NCBI GenBank assembly: GCA_947454155.1
Contig: CANGIT010000017.1
Location: forward strand, 1-60,132
Length of the DNA stretch: 60,132 nt
DNA from: Chitinophagaceae bacterium
Lineage (GTDB): Bacteria; Bacteroidota; Bacteroidia; Chitinophagales; Chitinophagaceae
Reading direction: 5' to 3'
The notes under the pieces are model-generated. The model saw only the letters and a program-made list of their open reading frames with translations, was not told the DNA's origin and did not search any database. Within the stretch, counting starts at the first letter, position 1; the number at the start of each line of letters is the position of its first letter. The position numbers were made by a program, and so were the translations under genes. Positions 10,401-18,009 of this stretch are shown here, piece by piece.

Positions 10401-13400
10401 AATCCCACTGTAACTGACGCCGAATTTGATTCAGAATTGGCCAATCCATAAGTAAAGGACATCTCCGTTTCCGTGGTATTATTTTGTTCCCACATACTGG
10501 AACTCTGATCCCCCGGAGGCGCATGTAATATCAATAGAGGAACTTGAGGAGATACCGTTACAAAAGTACCTCTGTTCGTTTTTAAACCTAACACGACTGT
10601 GATGGGTGCCAATTGTACTGCATCACGTTTCCACTTGTCTTTATAATCTAACTTAAACGTTTTGGTATAATTATCAAAAGCGAAATTATTGGGACTTCCA
10701 CCCACCAAAGTAATGGTATCCGATCCGTTTCTCTGACTATAATACGTAGTATCTAAATTTACATCACCTGCTACATTGGTTACGAGTCTTAAGCTATCGG
10801 TGGAATCGGTAACCACTTTATAATTGTAAACAGGATCTCCTTCCCAGATATTCACAATAAATTTTTTACTCTGGTTTTGTCTGAATACTTTTTTACCGCA
10901 TGAATCCGGTAAATTTTGGAAAGTGAGCACAGGCTTTCTGTGATAAATAAAATTCTTCGTCACATTCATGGTATCTATATCAATGATGGAAGAGTCTTTC
11001 TGACGAATATTGAAGAACTCCAGCAATTCTGTTGAATTGATATCATTGGTTTGGTTATTGGCCGGAATGAAACTCATTACCGTGGCCTTGTATTTTCTGG
11101 CAGGCAGGGTAACGCTGTAAGAGCCATCCGTATTGGTGGTAATTGTTTTGGTAAACTTTACACCCGGCCTGTTTTTTACCGTATCCTCAAATTTAATGAC
11201 TGCACGGCCAATGATTTCCGAACCACCGCTGGCTCTGAATACACCCGAAATGGTATTGAAAGTGCTATCATAAAAATCAATATTGGAGTAGTTTCCGGTA
11301 ACATTAATATCTTTATAGGCAGGTATAAATTTGTGGTTTTTATAAACAGGAGTAAATCGATAAAGTATTTGATCTACCACCGTGATGGCCCATTTACCAT
11401 ATCCTTGAGTACCTGTGGTATCGTTTCTTTCGTCTTGTGAAGTATTTACCCTGGTTGATTGAATCTTAATAAAATTCACGCTATCCATATCACCTCCATT
11501 CACGCCTTCCATAGAAGTAGTTACTGCACCTGTAATTGAAAGAGCAGAATTGTCTATAAAGTCAATATTAATAGCAGATGGATTGGTATTACTTAATATT
11601 ACACTTACTCCATCACTGCTTTGTATATTATGATTGGTTTTAAATGCTTTTACAAGGTAAGTAACCGAAGCAGGATCTCCATTGTTGATATCTCCATAGA
11701 AGATATTGGGTATAATATATTTACCATCATTGCCTGTTGTAGTTGTATATACTTTGGTGATTGGACTTCCCAATAAGCTTCCACTTGTTTTTTGAATGGT
11801 AATATTAATGCCGGCTACGCCTGTTAATCCACTCGTTTTTACCATACCGGAAATACTACCATTTAATTTGTTGTTGGCTGCAGAAAACACTTTGATACCT
11901 ACCACATTGGAAGGCACAGATGCCAAGCAAGCAAAATTGGCCAGTCTTCTGTAAAAAGTATCTACCTGAGCGGTAAGTGGCAAATTATAGTTAGCGCCAT
12001 TGGCATTGGCAATATTGGTCCACGTACCCGAAGTGGTATTGGTTGTTTTTTGCCAAGTATAAGGGTTGGTGCTGCTCAAAGCTATCATACTTGTATTGGG
12101 TAACGTAACATTGTTGATGGCATCCGAAGTTAACTCGGCAGGATATGGAACGGTATGATCGATACCAATTTCTCCTCCGGTTGGTACTGTACCTACTGTA
12201 ACAAGCGCATCATTCATATACCCGATGGTATTGGAAGCAGGACTACTGCTGCTTTCAGACACAATACGAATGCGGTATTGATTGCTCAATTTTGAGTTGG
12301 TAGGAATGGTAGCCGAAATAGACCCACTTGTACCGGCGCCATTGGTTACCGCAGCCCTTCCTATTTCTATTGGATTAAGAAATGTTCCTAAAGAATCACT
12401 CAATTGTACAATAAAATCACCTGCAAAACTGGTAGTAGAATTACAACCCAAAGAATAAGGCACATTAATTGTAGAACCCAAGCACAAACTGGTATTGACA
12501 ATAGGTCCCGTTTTGATTGTTAAACCATTGGGGGTATATTCACTGATATAATTATTACCATCAGATACATTAAGAGAAGTTCCCCAAGTATTGCAACTGT
12601 ACCCTTTATTGCCGAGGGTAAAACCTCCATTCATTGCATTTTTGGGCATTTCAGCTAGAGCAGTCCAGGTATTGGCAACAGGGTCGTATTTACTGGTCTT
12701 AAAATAAGGAGTAGCCGTGGCTCCTGTGGAACCGTTGTTATATCCGCCAAAAATGTATCCATACTTGCCAATGGTAAAGCTGCCCATAAATCCTATGCCT
12801 AAACCTTGACCCAATAAACCATCATTAGCAATTTGTGACCATAAATTTGTTGCGCCATCTAATTTATAATAATAACTCGTGGCAGTGGCTGAACCATTTT
12901 TAGTACCCCCACCCACATAGGCATTATTTCCAATAACAAACGAGGTCATATTATTTGTGTAAGTCTCAGGATAATCATTCCCTCTTGTCCATGTGCCCAA
13001 TGCCCCAACTGTGGGATCATATATCCAGGTTTCTTTTCGGGGATCGAAGGCGCCATAATAACCCGCATCACCTCCTACTACATAGCCTTTTTTGCCTATG
13101 CTAAAACTAGTGGTGGCATAAACAGGGGTAGCACAAGTCTGAGAGGTATTGGGATTGGCTGCTGTGCCACCACACGGTGTAAAACCATATGGTGCCGGAC
13201 TGGGAGTTGCACCAAACATGGGCTGATCAGCTACCTGTGACCAGCTATTTGTTGGTGGATAATATTTATAATAGTCCGCATAATATATATTGTTGGCAAT
13301 TGCAGTGTTGTTTGTACCGCCGCCTACATAACCGTAATTTCCGATCACAAAATAAGCTGGTGTTAAACGAATTGTTCCAGGAAAATCTGCTTTCTGAGTC

Positions 13401-16249
13401 CAGCTGTTTAAGAAAGGATCGTACTCCCAATTGGCATTTGTACTCACAGCGTTATCTGTACCGCCAACCAAATAGCCCTTATTACCTATAGAAAAACTAG
13501 CAGCACCTAGTTTTTTTGTCACGCCTATATTCGATTTTGCCTGCCAGCTATTACCTACAGCATTTTCACCGGTTACTGTAAGTGAGTTACTGATAGCGGG
13601 AGAAGAAACTGCACAACTAGGTGCTGCAACGGCAATTTCACATTTAATGTCATCATTGCTTACCCAAGAGGATTGAGAATAACTGCTTGTGGTTGCTCCG
13701 GTTACCAATACATCGTTTTTATACCATTTATAGGTAACGCCTGATGTTGTGCTGGGGAAGGCAGTGAAAGAGATAGCCGTATTTAAATTACAAAGGGTGC
13801 CTAAATTATCTGTGGAGGAGCTAATGCTCACCGTAGGTGCCGGGTTGATCACAATGGTTTGCTGTGCAGAAGTGACACATCCGGTAGCGGTTGTTTTGGC
13901 AGTCACCACAAAGGTACCTGCTGCCGTGTCTTTGGGTGTAATGAGCGCCAATTGATTGGTGGTCACACCAGAATAAGGAGCCACATTGGCCAAAGCCACA
14001 TTGGTACCATTGATTACTTTATACCACTGGTAGGTAACTCCGGTAACAGCTGTGAATTTCAATGTATCATTACCTACGCCGCTGCATATTTGTTTTCCTG
14101 TTCCACTTTTAGCCCAGGTAATTACAGGCGCAGCATTAATGGTAGGTGTTACATTTACAGCCGTGGAAGAAGTTCCGCTGCCTGCGCTGCTCACGGCCCG
14201 TATCCGAACGGTGTAAGCCGAACAGTTGCTATTGCTGGCTACAAGCGGACTTGCCGTTGATACAGGGTTTCGTGTGATCCAAGTACTGCCGTTATCCGTG
14301 CTGTACTCGTAATTGGTTATAGCGGCACCGCCATTGCTGGCCGGTGCGGTAAAAACAACCGAAGCTCCGCCCACCACGACTGTTGCCGAGGTGATGGTGG
14401 GAGCACCGGGAGTAGATATTGTAGTAGTATTTGTAGAAGCCGTTGCACAGCCGGAACCTTGTGAGTTCACTGCGCGCAACTGCACTTGATAGGAAGTTAA
14501 AGGGGTAAGCCCCGAAATAGTCAGCGGACTAGTTGTAACAGCCGGAGAAGGCGTTACCCATGTTGTTCCGTTGTTGGTAGAATATTCATAGTTACTGATG
14601 GCCGAACTACCGGCATCCGATGGTGCAGTAAAGGCCACACTGGCTGTAACAGCTAAGGGCGTAATGCTAGCAATCACTGGTTTATCAGGAGTCACCAAAT
14701 CAGGACCAGACGCCCCAACGGTTTGCCCACTGCGAGGTGTGGCAATTACTGTCGAAGAAGGGGTGCCATTGCCCGAACTATTGACTGCCCTTATTTGTAC
14801 ATTGTAAGCAGTACAGTTGCTCAACCCACTGATGACTATCGGGCTTACAACAGATACAGGATTTAGGGTGGTCCAGGTGGTGCCGTTATCGGTGCTGTAT
14901 TGGTAATTTGTTATTGCAGAACCGCCGCTATTGGCAGGTGCCGTAAAATTGATGAAAACCCTACCGGCTCCGGATGTAGCCGAAGTGATGGTGGGCGCAT
15001 CAGGAGTAGCTACGGCGGAGTAAACCCAAGCCGCTCCGGCATTGCTGTTGTCATCAAAAGCACCAATGAAGGCTGTTCTGCCATCTGCACTGATAGAGAC
15101 TGATGAACCCTGACGAGCGACAGTTCCTACAGCACCCGTGCCTATGAGTTTGCTGCCCTGTTGTGTCCAGGTGCTACCAGTACGGGTAAATACCCATGAT
15201 GCTCCTGCAAAACTATTATCGTTATAGCCACCAATGATGGCTGTATTTCCGTCACTGCTCAGTGAAACTGAACTACCCAGCGCCGCGGCTCCCACTGTGC
15301 CGGTGCCTGCCAATTTTGTACCTTGTTGGGTCCAAGTGGTACCGCTACGGGTAAACACCCAAGCTGCGCCCACATTGTTATCACCATATCCACATACCAT
15401 CGCCGTATTTCCGTTGGAACTCAGCGAAGCCGAAATACCCTGCTGACCGGCTCCCACAGCGCCGGTTCCTACTAGTTTTGTACCTTGTTGTGTCCAGGTG
15501 GTACCGCTACGGGTAAACACCCATGAAGCTCCGATTTGTGCATTATCCTGAGATCCTCCCACCAACGCCGTTGTGCCATCACTACTCAAAGCCACAGACC
15601 AACCCTGGTAAGCGGCGCCTACTGCACCGGTACCTACGAGTTTAGTTCCCTGCTGTGTCCAGGTGGTACCACTACGGGTAAACACCCAAACCGCTCCGGC
15701 ATTACTATTATCACCACAGCCACCCACAAGCGCTGTATTACCATCGGAAGAAAGTGAAACAGAAAACCCTTGCTGACCAGCTCCCACAGCTCCGGTACCT
15801 ACGAGTTTATTTCCCTGCTGTGCCCAAGTGGTACCAGTACGGGTAAACACCCAAACCGCTCCGGCATTACTATTATCTCCTCTTCCACCCACAAGCGCAG
15901 TATTACCGTCGGCACTCAATGCTACGGAGATACCTTGTGTTGAAGCACCCACATTACCTGTTCCTACCAGTTTAGTTCCTTGCTGAGACCAGGTGGTACC
16001 GCTTTTGGTATATATCCAAACAGCACCCACATTGGCATTGTCTTGAATGCCACCCACAATGGCGGTATTGCCATCTCCACTTATTGCTACAGCATAACCC
16101 TGTCGGGCTGCTCCTACTGCACCAGTACCCACCAGTTTATTTCCCTGTTGGATGGATGGAAAAGACGGCGTCTGACTGTAACCTATCATGGCATAAAGCA
16201 TAAATAGGCAGGTCATCATACAATTACGAAGGTTGGCTGTGAATTTCAT
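4478..16249 (-). CDS. Giant multidomain T9SS cargo protein (intact, ~3,923 aa)
   Basis: The ATG at 16249 opens a signal peptide ending at 'GYSQ'; the frame extends to a TTG at 16291, but that start overlaps the preceding gene and is less likely. In order: about seven FG-GAP-like blades ('GNTALVGG...GAVWVFTR', residues ~25-385); three fibronectin type III domains (~385-680); Ig-like domains; a Kelch-like propeller (~900-1220); a carboxypeptidase-regulatory/Cna-B-like unit (~1460); a long Ser/Thr-rich beta block (~1910-2200); a Calx-beta domain (~2575-2705); about eight 'GCDS' repeats (~2780-3200); six 'CGAKxYRY' repeats (~3205-3730); and a T9SS type A sorting tail (last ~75 residues, 'IYPNPSTSAF' to 'ARVVKY'). 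Predicted fate is export and attachment to the cell surface. Its ligand is unknown. A terminator follows. Confidence 0.9.
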   Translation of the reverse strand: MKFTANLRNCMMTCLFMLYAMIGYSQTPSFPSIQQGNKLVGTGAVGAARQGYAVAISGDGNTAIVGGIQDNANVGAVWIYTKSGTTWSQQGTKLVGTGNVGASTQGISVALSADGNTALVGGRGDNSNAGAVWVFTRTGTTWAQQGNKLVGTGAVGAGQQGFSVSLSSDGNTALVGGCGDNSNAGAVWVFTRSGTTWTQQGTKLVGTGAVGAAYQGWSVALSSDGTTALVGGSQDNAQIGASWVFTRSGTTWTQQGTKLVGTGAVGAGQQGISASLSSNGNTAMVCGYGDNNVGAAWVFTRSGTTWTQQGTKLAGTGTVGAAALGSSVSLSSDGNTAIIGGYNDNSFAGASWVFTRTGSTWTQQGSKLIGTGAVGTVARQGSSVSISADGRTAFIGAFDDNSNAGAAWVYSAVATPDAPTITSATSGAGRVFINFTAPANSGGSAITNYQYSTDNGTTWTTLNPVSVVSPIVISGLSNCTAYNVQIRAVNSSGNGTPSSTVIATPRSGQTVGASGPDLVTPDKPVIASITPLAVTASVAFTAPSDAGSSAISNYEYSTNNGTTWVTPSPAVTTSPLTISGLTPLTSYQVQLRAVNSQGSGCATASTNTTTISTPGAPTITSATVVVGGASVVFTAPASNGGAAITNYEYSTDNGSTWITRNPVSTASPLVASNSNCSAYTVRIRAVSSAGSGTSSTAVNVTPTINAAPVITWAKSGTGKQICSGVGNDTLKFTAVTGVTYQWYKVINGTNVALANVAPYSGVTTNQLALITPKDTAAGTFVVTAKTTATGCVTSAQQTIVINPAPTVSISSSTDNLGTLCNLNTAISFTAFPSTTSGVTYKWYKNDVLVTGATTSSYSQSSWVSNDDIKCEIAVAAPSCAVSSPAISNSLTVTGENAVGNSWQAKSNIGVTKKLGAASFSIGNKGYLVGGTDNAVSTNANWEYDPFLNSWTQKADFPGTIRLTPAYFVIGNYGYVGGGTNNTAIANNIYYADYYKYYPPTNSWSQVADQPMFGATPSPAPYGFTPCGGTAANPNTSQTCATPVYATTSFSIGKKGYVVGGDAGYYGAFDPRKETWIYDPTVGALGTWTRGNDYPETYTNNMTSFVIGNNAYVGGGTKNGSATATSYYYKLDGATNLWSQIANDGLLGQGLGIGFMGSFTIGKYGYIFGGYNNGSTGATATPYFKTSKYDPVANTWTALAEMPKNAMNGGFTLGNKGYSCNTWGTSLNVSDGNNYISEYTPNGLTIKTGPIVNTSLCLGSTINVPYSLGCNSTTSFAGDFIVQLSDSLGTFLNPIEIGRAAVTNGAGTSGSISATIPTNSKLSNQYRIRIVSESSSSPASNTIGYMNDALVTVGTVPTGGEIGIDHTVPYPAELTSDAINNVTLPNTSMIALSSTNPYTWQKTTNTTSGTWTNIANANGANYNLPLTAQVDTFYRRLANFACLASVPSNVVGIKVFSAANNKLNGSISGMVKTSGLTGVAGINITIQKTSGSLLGSPITKVYTTTTGNDGKYIIPNIFYGDINNGDPASVTYLVKAFKTNHNIQSSDGVSVILSNTNPSAINIDFIDNSALSITGAVTTSMEGVNGGDMDSVNFIKIQSTRVNTSQDERNDTTGTQGYGKWAITVVDQILYRFTPVYKNHKFIPAYKDINVTGNYSNIDFYDSTFNTISGVFRASGGSEIIGRAVIKFEDTVKNRPGVKFTKTITTNTDGSYSVTLPARKYKATVMSFIPANNQTNDINSTELLEFFNIRQKDSSIIDIDTMNVTKNFIYHRKPVLTFQNLPDSCGKKVFRQNQSKKFIVNIWEGDPVYNYKVVTDSTDSLRLVTNVAGDVNLDTTYYSQRNGSDTITLVGGSPNNFAFDNYTKTFKLDYKDKWKRDAVQLAPITVVLGLKTNRGTFVTVSPQVPLLILHAPPGDQSSSMWEQNNTTETEMSFTYGLANSESNSASVTVGLEAVTGIGFATITEIEATLTGTLTTTASVNGSHTAIYSTSTTTSYETEPGGGDVYVGAALNLKYAVADELMFNDTSGHACELFNKSRFVVAPNGFATTYTYSEGQITDVIVPTLQAMADNAPTVPEQRRYLNQVNVWNQVVDYNHRNKARASFVRNRSFDGNAGPITESVTESSSTNNTIEFGLEIEASVAAEVEAKVAGVGVGSSKEISMTMSIGGSVSTTSTSETTIGYTLDDDDAGDYFSVDIKRDPVYKTPVFEMVAGTSSCPAEEIAQNRDAGRLDIPEEANGAPNKVQTNIPATNEAIYQLKLRNISESRETRTYNLEFDQSSNPNGAIVTIGGNPSNAPVTYTIPYLGTQIVTVTVRKNAYSNVYSYEGLRFVMTDACGDDEEEVSDNTLSAYFASPCSNITLVSPTDGWLSNTSGNNIIPISFNGYNINNLQSVTLQYAHTGRGDWQSGFVLNQSAISTTGSQTRNWDITNVEDGSYEIRLMLQCGNGTVFSTRYSGIIDRKGPQLFGAPQPADQLLSIGDDISFSFDENILTSGLNNNKVKLTKVNNPAEIPVQVSGYGNKVNIVPTTDLFANYYGDSLRVVIKNIEDLNGNIQTASDTLVFLVGGNATPIASNVKKKRVSISNVNPLKTSIYENSGDSLMVKFKFDTTSNTTSRTLVRFIVGGSAQYNTGYTVSYSSGQSLATVYNGTEGSITIPAYQDSAILTIKPIADADNESDETIMLSLISGGDYTISSNYLIRDTIKNDDNLGTPVITSSGNLCQGGSITLSTGNMIDGQPVSRYEWKLGATIVGTTQNLTVTTSGVYTVSVYNASRFSGTSNAFTVTASAPPSSVSNVTVCSNQLPFSWNNVYYSAAGTYTKTISNANGCDSIAVLNLSISAPITTIETVNAVDSFEWHGVTYYASTNTPTWTYSNAVGCDSLVTLHLTMTYTCLPVSTDLYVNACNSYLWHGLRFFSSTEIEWVGTTSRGGCDSVVTLYLTINKTTRSTTNVSVCSNQLPYRWNGVNYTSSGTYTKQLVNAAGCDSIATLVFSVKLPTSSTQSVAICANEVPYIWNGVSYNTSGTYVKMLTNAAGCDSTATLVLNVKPVSTSNTNMSICSNRLPFTWNGLTLTASGTYTASFNNVYGCDSMAILNLTVKEVSYVTETIDATGTSYTWHGVVYTASNHTASWTGTNAAGCDSVVTLDLTLTNDCVPTTRIINVNACNSYIWHGLRFTSSTTIDWIGVNVAGCDSIETLNLTISTLSPTSSPASITQTLVNNTCGARVYRYTAAAVTNASGYAWTLPISVGGVTGVYVDSGDINNSRIILVRYASTKAAFTTDSVRVRAFSPCSTTALRAAKLSNTLYTVPTAPSTITITPIVTNICGAKRYRYAAPNLPAATTTTVAATGYFWQIIGVLGATIDSGTVNSSTITVTFSNNAAANIGDSVKLCYTSDCGNSLFKASKLTNTALSTPAVPTAITITQIGDPCTTKRYRYAAPALTAGTTTLGVAEGYQWMFTGTLGSLAVIDSGTVNSQVITVTFGSMATAATGDSVKVAFTSGCGLSAYKSAKLTNVNMSLPAAPTSITITSISTVTCGAKKYRYAAPALPAATTSTYAATGYVWSFVGTLGANAVIDSGNVNSQVITVTYTMNEGATNADSVKLYYTSVCGNSAVNASKLTNNALTAPLPPASIAISLVSDACGARVYRYTAPAFPATSASSVSAAPTGYLWTMPKGSVGSTAVLDSGSLTSKIIRIRYSSNAAATIGDSIILVYTSSCGSSTPKAQKLSNAAQAIPSTPSTLTGTTSICPIVGTPTGATYTVSATTNAATYLWTVPTGALIDSGSNGLKIRVVYSTAGASDSIVVQGVSANGCLGAKKVLKLVTTGCATTPLLSRSEPVIPAPIVQEPMSVQIYPNPSTSAFSLFVKSPRYSQHVKANVRDAQGRLIKTLSFSSDETISFGNELKSGVYFIEVREGEKVKTARVVKY

Positions 16250-16287
16250 ATGTCTTATTTTTCTTTTGAATTTTTTCTTTTGAATTT

Positions 16288-16638
16288 TCAATTTTTATCT
16301 ATTCCAATCCGCTCCATTTCTTCTTTCGTTACAGTTGGCGGCATCTCTCCTTTTTTTATTTTACTGATCACCAATGCTGCCACTTTTGAAGCGCCCTCTT
16401 TGGTATCAAAGCCACGATTACCGGCCATTCCGGGTTTCGTAGGTTGATGAATCATCAAATTACCGTCGGTATAGATATCGTAACCGTAAGTATTGCCTTC
16501 GGCAGGAATGATTTTATACGTAATGTTTGATTGCTGAAATTGTGCGGCATCAGGGAATGTTGCCTGTGCGGGTGTTTGGGCCTGCGCAAATGAGCACAAG
16601 GCCATCAGAAAAGAGATTATTGGTGCAGTTCTAGGCAT
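16288..16638 (-). CDS. DUF4907-type small secreted protein
   Basis: This 116-aa protein has a signal peptide (cleavage near 'FAQAQ'). Its body carries 'YGYDIYTDGNLMIHQP', a Gly/Asn-rich 'GMAGNRGF' stretch and 'SKIKKGEMPPTVT', which match my memory of the DUF4907 family. It lies directly upstream of the giant Kelch/FG-GAP gene, with 38 nt between its stop and the giant ATG and the same orientation, so the two are probably co-transcribed. In Bacteroidota, DUF4907 genes are often found beside Kelch-containing T9SS proteins. Its biochemical role is unknown. Confidence 0.75.
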   Translation of the reverse strand: MPRTAPIISFLMALCSFAQAQTPAQATFPDAAQFQQSNITYKIIPAEGNTYGYDIYTDGNLMIHQPTKPGMAGNRGFDTKEGASKVAALVISKIKKGEMPPTVTKEEMERIGIDKN

Positions 16639-16799
16639 TGGTATGCTTGATTATCTGACATGAAGCAGCTTGTTTTTGTTTCGTTTTTGTATAAAAACAA
16701 TACTGCAAATTTGAAATTGAGAGCAAGAGTAGATGAAAATTTTCCTTGTTACAAATAAATGGGACGAAGTAGGGAAAGTTTGGGGTGAAGGGGAAAATG

Positions 16800-16890
16800 T
16801 TTGGTGTTTGTTGTCCTTCGGACGTTTGTTGTTTGGTGTTTGTTGTCCTTCGGACGTTTGTTGTTTGGTGTTTGTTGTTTGGTGTTAGTT
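16800..16890. repeat. 32-bp tandem repeat with GTCCTTCGGAC palindrome, plus half units
   Basis: Two 32-bp units (16800-16831 and 16832-16863) of GT-rich sequence each contain the inverted repeat GTCC-TTC-GGAC. Two 14-bp half units (tttggtgtttgttg and tttggtgttagttg) follow. Open frames reading through this tract are low-complexity and not credible genes. Related 'tttggtgtttgg' words reappear near 17819-17842. Confidence 0.75.
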
Positions 16891-16907
16891 GTTTCAAAGG
16901 TTCAATA

Positions 16908-16927
16908 CCTGCCTGCCGGCAGGCAGG
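16908..16927. repeat. 20-bp perfect palindrome CCTGCCTGCCGGCAGGCAGG
   Basis: This is a perfect self-complementary 20-mer. A second copy with one mismatch lies at 17039-17058. Together they bracket direct-repeat copy A. Similar GC-rich dispersed palindromes are familiar from other Bacteroidota genomes. Confidence 0.85.
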
Positions 16928-16928
16928 A

Positions 16929-17029
16929 GTTCAATGAGTTCAATAGGTTTAAGAGGTTGCATTATAAATGGAAAGCATCAAAGTCTCACAACGCAACTAC
17001 TGCTCATGGCTCCCCTCTCACTCGGGAGA
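16929..17029. repeat. Direct repeat A upstream of the toxin-antitoxin pair
   Basis: About 101 bp starting gttcaatgagttcaatagg and ending ctcgggaga recur at 17699-17800 with roughly a dozen differences. The two copies are in the same orientation and enclose the toxin-antitoxin genes. The first ~38 bp are also the dispersed 'GTTCAATAGG' tract. Confidence 0.85.
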
Positions 17030-17038
17030 GGGATTGGG

Positions 17039-17058
17039 CCTGCCTGCCGGTAGGCAGG
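17039..17058. repeat. 20-bp palindrome, second copy (one mismatch)
   Basis: CCTGCCTGCCGGTAGGCAGG differs at one position from the perfect palindrome at 16908-16927, and lies just beyond direct repeat A. Confidence 0.8.
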
Positions 17059-17189
17059 GGTGAGGTGATAGAAAAAAACATCAAATAAAGGTTGTTTTCA
17101 ACAAGGAAATAGTTTGCTTCATTGTTTACTTGCATCATAAATGACATTAAAATGTTCACCCTTTTTTTAAATAATTATCAATAAATTGT

Positions 17190-17378
17190 ATGAAATTTCA
17201 TTCAATGAAACGCGAGAAGGCTATTGAAGCAATAAAGGAATTACCAAAGGAATTTGAACTGGAGCAACTTATGGAAAAACTTGTTTTTGTAGAAAAAGTT
17301 GAACAAGGACTTACTCAATTAAAAGACAAAAAAACAACTCCGCATAATAAAGTGAAAGAAATCGTGAAGAAATGGTAA
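17190..17378 (+). CDS. Antitoxin of a ParE/RelE-type toxin-antitoxin pair
   Basis: This 62-aa, charged, helical protein ('KAIEAIKELPKEFELEQLMEKLVF') matches the small Bacteroidota antitoxins found upstream of RelE/ParE toxins. It overlaps the toxin gene by 7 nt (toxin ATG at 17372, antitoxin stop at 17376-17378), the usual translationally coupled order. It presumably binds and neutralises the toxin and may repress its own promoter, although I see no clear DNA-binding fold. An internal ATG at 17205 could be the true start. It lies between two ~100-bp direct repeats. Confidence 0.75.
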   Translation: MKFHSMKREKAIEAIKELPKEFELEQLMEKLVFVEKVEQGLTQLKDKKTTPHNKVKEIVKKW

Positions 17379-17653
17379 GGATAACCTGGGCTGCTCTGGC
17401 AATTGAAGACTTAAAAAATATATACGATTACATATTGATTGATTCAAAAATTTATGCTGATCGAATTGTTGAGAAAATAATTAATAGGGTGGATCAATTA
17501 TCACTTTTTCCAAAATCTGGCAGAGTTGTTCCGGAATTTGAAAATGAGTCAATAAGAGAATTAATAGAAGGTAATTACAGGATTATTTATAAATTGACCG
17601 CTCATCAAATATTCATCATTAGAATTCATCATTCAGCAAGATTGATGAAATAG
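17372..17653 (+). CDS. RelE/ParE family toxin
   Basis: This 93-aa protein has the ParE/RelE plasmid-stabilisation pattern: N-terminal 'ITWAALAIEDLKNIYDYI', a central 'LSLFPKSGRVVPEFENESIRE', then 'LIEGNYRIIYKL' and C-terminal 'IFIIRIHHSARLMK'. The basic tail and 'NYRIIY' are typical of ParE-like members, which target gyrase, but ribosome-dependent cleavage cannot be excluded from sequence. It is read from an ATG overlapping the antitoxin stop. Direct repeat B starts 45 nt after its stop, so the pair looks like an inserted or duplicated unit. Confidence 0.85.
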   Translation: MVRITWAALAIEDLKNIYDYILIDSKIYADRIVEKIINRVDQLSLFPKSGRVVPEFENESIRELIEGNYRIIYKLTAHQIFIIRIHHSARLMK

Positions 17654-17698
17654 AAAATGGTATATCTATCATACCAGTCTCCAGATGATGTTTCAGAG

Positions 17699-17800
17699 GT
17701 TCAATGAGTTCAATAGGTTTAAGAGGTTGCATTCTAAATGGAATAGCATCAAAGTTTCACAACGTATTTACTGCTCATGGCTCCCCGCTCACTCGGGAGA
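17699..17800. repeat. Direct repeat B downstream of the toxin-antitoxin pair
   Basis: This is the second copy of the ~100-bp repeat at 16929-17029, in the same orientation. It lacks the flanking CCTGCCTGCCGG palindromes. A shorter third copy of its first part lies at 17846-17880. Confidence 0.85.
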
Positions 17801-18009
17801 TTGTTTATGGTTTGGTTGTTTGGTGTTTGGTGTTTGGTGTTTAAAAGGTTCAATTAGTTCAATAGGTTTAAGAGGTTGCTTTAAAAAGAGCATTGCTTTA
17901 GTTTTTAGGCGATTGCAATGATTTGAAATTTTGATATTTCGTAGTAGTAAACCACAAACAATAAACAACAAACTCGCCGAAGGCGAACAAACATTGAAAC
18001 TATTAAACC
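17801..18009. repeat. Low-complexity intergenic stretch with GT-rich words and a third 'GGTTCAATTAGTTCAATAGG' tract
   Basis: 17804-17845 repeats ttggttg/tttggtg words, 17846-17880 is another copy of the degenerate GTTCAATAGG tract, and 17950-17990 is rich in 'aacaaac'. I see no gene and no convincing terminator here. It lies beyond the stop of the response regulator gene on the minus strand. Confidence 0.6.

Noticed and set aside
4844..16207. Many opposite-strand and alternate-frame open frames of 60-130 codons inside the giant genes
   Set aside because: They are shadows of biased, repetitive coding sequence, lack recognisable domains and overlap a frame with clear domains.
16631..17088. Two open frames (minus 88 codons, plus 95 codons) over the repeat tract
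   Set aside because: They translate tandem repeats and palindromes ('LPAGRQ'-type products of CCTGCCTGCCGG); no protein-like content.
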